This document shows positions 60,073 through 64,000 of a stretch of 64,000 nucleotides of DNA, piece by piece. The notes under the pieces were generated by a model. That model was not told where the DNA came from. It saw only the letters and a program-made list of their open reading frames with translations, and ran no database searches. The translations under genes were made by a program, and so were the position numbers. Source of the DNA: Cordylochernes scorpioides. Its lineage: Eukaryota; Arthropoda; Arachnida; Pseudoscorpiones; Chernetidae. The DNA is taken from assembly GCA_030710605.1 (NCBI GenBank), contig CP092869.1, positions 14,143,295 to 14,207,294 on the forward strand, read 5' to 3'. How positions within the stretch are numbered: position 1 is the stretch's first letter; every line of letters begins with the position of its first letter.

Positions 60073-60942
60073 GATATTTTAATAAACTATATTTCCTAAG
60101 TCCGTGGCCTAATAGAAATAATCTTGTCAACACCTGGCTACATCTCTATCTAGTGACACAACACCTTGGTTCATATAAATTCTACAAGGTCGCAGTCAGC
60201 GTTCGGAGGAGAATAATGCAGTCGCAGAATGTCGTGGTCCATTTGGACGAGGAAAGCGAAGACTAGAACGTGTTTGATTTCACATTCGTATTTTCAGTGA
60301 TACGTTAACCTTGACGTATGTACGGTGTGGCCACTGGATATGTGTCGGGCCTGGAGGCTGTTGTTTGGTTCTTACTGCCTGAAGTATAGATGCTCTATCT
60401 ATGCTTCCTTCCTGTGGTGAATCTGTATAAGACCGGTGGTCTTAATAAAGCTGTATGTGTGAGATGTTGTAAATAAGACTGTATTTTATAGTGGGCTAAA
60501 CATGGAATCAATACTCGATCGACAATCAATATTAGAAGTTCCACAAAATTGACCATGTCATGAAAATGATCGTCAAAATAGTAGTCGTTATTAAGTGGAA
60601 CGGATTGGATCACCGCCAGTTTCAATAATTTCCAAAGTCTTTGGACTCCGATCATAATGACGTTACATTTTATTCAGAAGTTAGATGACTACGCCAAATT
60701 GCTGAAAAGTTTGATTCGTAGCAGAAAATACAATATTTCTTTGCAAGCAAGTTGACAATTATCCCAGTGTATGAAAATGAGAGTGAGTTTGTGACTTTCT
60801 ATTTCTGTGGGCGATATAGCTAACCATTGAAATGTTGTCAATATTCACATCTATAAAGGAAAGTTCAATTAAATAATAAGATGTGTATGATAGTATTTCT
60901 CTCTCTCTATATTTATATAAAAACTATTGTAGACAAATTTTT

Positions 60943-61395
60943 TGACAATTAAAATCATTTTATTGACATCTTGTCCATACATGCAAAGTGCACATTCTGC
61001 ACTATTTAAAAAAAGATAATATACATTATATACACTATGTACAATGAATATGGCGCCTCTGCCACCGCTGCAGAGTTTGGTGGAGAATCGCCAGCGGGTC
61101 TCCAGCGACACCACGTATTTCGCGATCTACGAAGAATACGTAGAGAAGAAAACTATTGTAGAGAGGAGATAGAAGACGCTGTTGTGTCCCTTTCTAAGAG
61201 GGAGAATCGTAGATCCTTCGTAGATAGGAAAATACGTGGTGTCGCTGGAGACCCGCTAACAATTCTCCACCAAACTCTGCAGCGGTGGCAGAGGCGCCAT
61301 ATTCATTGTACATAGTAATTATCTTTTGTAATTAGTGCAGACTGTGCACTTTTGCATGTATTGACAAGATGTCAATAAAATTATTTTAATTGTCA
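60943..61395. repeat. Inverted LINE tails, unit 3
   Basis: As unit 1. Confidence 0.75.
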
Positions 61396-61624
61396 TTTCT
61401 CTAAGAGGGAGGACGTCCTCAAATACCCCTGTCGCCTGAGCAGAGGTCTGAAGGAATTCCTCGGTATGGCAATAGTCGGGGAGATCTACGTCTGTCCGAC
61501 TTCAGGGCGGAATGTGACATCGAACCAGACGACCCTCAGTGGAATTCGTATGATGAGAATAATTTGTAATTTTCAATTTTATCTCTTCATATATTTAACC
61601 TTATATATGAACGATTAATAAATC

Positions 61625-62354
61625 AGTTTCAATCTCAATCTCTCTCTCTGGCTCCTTCCCCGGGGGGTCAGTGCCTGCATTGGGGACTTCGCTGGCCCTG
61701 CCCCTCCCCTCACTCGGCCTACGCGCTGCGCCCTGGCTGACCGTCGTCTTATCGACGAAAATCTACGCGGGACCTACCGAGTAAACACCATCGGCCAGGC
61801 CGTAGTGCTGCGCGGGACGACTACGCCGTTCTTGCGAGTTATCACCCGAACTGCCCGTCGCATGTTAGAGCGCCCACGCCTGACTGCCCTGCCCATCGTC
61901 CAGTTCGCTAGAAGGTGGGAGGAACATATAAACCTACCCATCAACATCGGCTGGTCGTCGCTCCGGCGCTGCGCCTTCTCCGGGCACAACGCGGACGTGG
62001 CAGTGAGGCTAGCTCTGCACGCCCTGCCCCATCAAGCATCGGCACAACAGTCTTGCATCGCCTGTGGGTCCGGCGACCTGTCGCTGGTTCACCGGTACGG
62101 GTCCTGCCGCTACATCAGGCCTCTCATCCGGAAGGCATTTACCATAATCGGGCGGTCCCCTGACCTGCAGGATTGGGTCTTCGGGCATGGCCTAGACGAT
62201 GACGCCTTGGTCATCCTGGCGTCTGCCAAGACACGAATCTATAGATACTTCCTCGGCGTGGAACTGAGGAGTGTTCAAGAAGACCTTGTCTGGAGGAGAA
62301 CTCTCTCAAGTGGGGAAGCCTTCCTTGCTGAGGAAATTTGTACACATACACAAC
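61625..62354 (+). pseudogene. LINE C-terminal fragment, unit 3
   Basis: Same predicted protein as unit 1, truncated at the start of unit 4. Confidence 0.8.
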
Positions 62355-64000
62355 TATATACAGTCGAACCTCTTTAATTCAACACCCCAAGGGATCAGAG
62401 CTTTCGGTTGAATTAAAGGAAGTGTTGAATTAAGGTGAGATGATTAGGTAATCATCTAACTCGCTAAAATAATCTTTTTTTAAAATAGCCTTGTAATATA
62501 AATTAATGATATTAATTGAAACCATTGTGTGTTTTTATTTTATTTTCATGATTAACTTTTAGTATCAGGGACAAAATGGCATTAATACATATTTTAGAAA
62601 CAAAAATAATCGTAACAAATAAATTTACTGGCAATGTGTTTCTTTTCAGTAATATAATCAAATATTAACTCTACAGACATTAAAATATTAAATATAATAT
62701 ATTAAATAATATTTTATTCTAATTGAAAAATATAGCAGTTGAAAGGAAATAAATATGGTAAATAAAAAGAAAATTTTAAAATATTATTTAAAAATTATCA
62801 TGAAGATCTTTTAAAAAATTCCTTTATAGATGTCTGTTTTTGCACTGAAATCCTATTCAGGATGTATTCCAAACGGTCATTTTGAAAAAACATGCATGTC
62901 TTTCTTCTTCTAAAATGTTTTTTTAATAAATAAATTTTAATGTATTAAAGTCATCCACTGCTGCTGCAGGTATTATTGATTTTGTGTTTAAATCTTTTAT
63001 AATAACACAGAAATGGAATATTGAAATAAAATGTTATCATAATCATTGTGGCTACATTTTATAAAGATTTATTTATTTAAAAAGAAATTATTTATAAATT
63101 TAAAAATGGCTAAAATATTTCAATGTTAAAAATAAAAAAATAAAAATTATTATTAGTTAGCGCATGATGCCGAAATTCCCGCGTAAAAAAACAACAATAA
63201 CATCCGCGAAATTGCGCAACGGCACTGCAAAGTGAAACTTAAACTAACCAGAAACCAAAAGTGCGCAGCGCGATCCGATCGGCGCCCGCCGTAATACCGT
63301 TTAGCGGTAAAGTTGCATGTAAAATAACATTCAACTGTCGAAATTCGAATTTTAAAATGGTCGAACTATCGGAACTGTCGTATTATCGATACTGTCGAAT
63401 TACGGTTTGTTATTTGATAGGCCGGAGGTCGGGACATCGGAACATGGTCGAATTATCGCCGAGTGTCGAATTGGGGTGTGTCGAATTAACGAGGTTATAC
63501 TGTAAGTAATTTTATAAAGAGATTTTTCCCGTCGATTATTATTTAGCTGGTTATCGTTTTTTATTACATAATTTATAAACTTCTGATAATATGAAACGGC
63601 CTATTTTATAGCTTAAATTATTTTTCCACGCACAATATTTATTTTAATATAGTAAATAGCACAAATATTACCCCTGGATCGTTTAATTATCGATATTCGT
63701 TTTAAAATATTAGTTATATACACAATTTCGTTAAACTATTGATAAATTTATAATTGCTCTTAAATTATTTTGTCAACTCACATTATTTTAGTCTTAATTA
63801 GTACACTATATTTTCTTTTAATCGCCAACTTATTAATATATTTTGTTTACAAATATGGCCGCGCTTTAGAACGTTCATTTGTGCTACACCAAAATGGTAA
63901 AAACAATAATTTTTCAACATATGCCTAAATATATAATTATATCATATTTTATTTATAATTAAATTTTAAAATCTCAATATACTTATATTTTAAATTATCT
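62355..64000. repeat. 11-kb tandem unit, copy 4 (first 1,646 bp)
   Basis: Continues to the window edge with the single CGATCGGCGCCCGCCG form of copies 2-3; the array therefore extends further. Confidence 0.95.
62361..63502. mobile_element. Tigger-like element, array copy 4
   Basis: 1,142 bp, complete inside the partial fourth unit. Confidence 0.75.

Larger units (their letters stand above)
51347..62354. repeat. 11-kb tandem unit, copy 3 (11,008 bp)
   Basis: Shares both deletions of copy 2 relative to copy 1. Private differences: AATGGTAATCG for AATGGGAATCG near 53764, and one 37-bp minisatellite repeat fewer (15 instead of 16). Confidence 0.95.

Noticed and set aside
29210-64000. Array as a pure assembly artefact
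   Set aside because: Units differ by indels, substitutions and minisatellite counts, which simple duplication of one contig would not give; not fully excluded without reads.

Overview
The window is animal nuclear DNA: multi-kilobase GT-AG introns, AT-rich non-coding sequence, tRNA-derived SINEs and many transposon families. The gene content and the TE mix fit an invertebrate, perhaps a lophotrochozoan such as a mollusc, but the clade is only an inference. A run of 100 Ns at 4202-4301 is an assembly gap.

Positions 1-21,650 hold the 3' half of one plus-strand gene for an IQSEC/BRAG-type Arf guanine-nucleotide exchange factor. I place eleven exons from 2911 to 20482. They encode a Ser-rich linker, the Sec7 catalytic domain (exons 3-5), an IQSEC-type PH domain (exons 6-8) and a C-terminal tail, with all exon phases agreeing. 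The 5' exons lie upstream of the window. The introns are filled with MITEs, SINEs and LINE tails, and each of three consecutive exons (4, 5, 6) is preceded by a different tandem array.

Positions 21,650-29,209 are a transposon graveyard: a Tc1-like transposase pseudogene carrying a LINE fragment and a SINE, a minus-strand Ty1/copia element with broken frames and no visible LTRs, a piggyBac remnant ending at TTAA, and a possible Helitron-like element that carries a tRNA-Phe(GAA)-like sequence and a second tRNA-like SINE.

From 29,210 to the window end there is a head-to-tail array of a unit of about 11 kb: three complete copies (29,210-40,300; 40,301-51,346; 51,347-62,354) and the start of a fourth (62,355-64,000). 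The copies are nearly identical. Each contains, in order, a pogo/Tigger-like non-autonomous element, an LTR-like block, two unrecognised minus-strand ORFs (165 and 124 codons), an internally deleted mariner, several large palindromes, a Tigger-like MITE leading into a 37-bp minisatellite, an inverted pair of putative LINE tails and a GC-rich LINE C-terminus. The unit edge coincides with the Tigger-like terminus. The array extends beyond the window and is the most unusual structure here.
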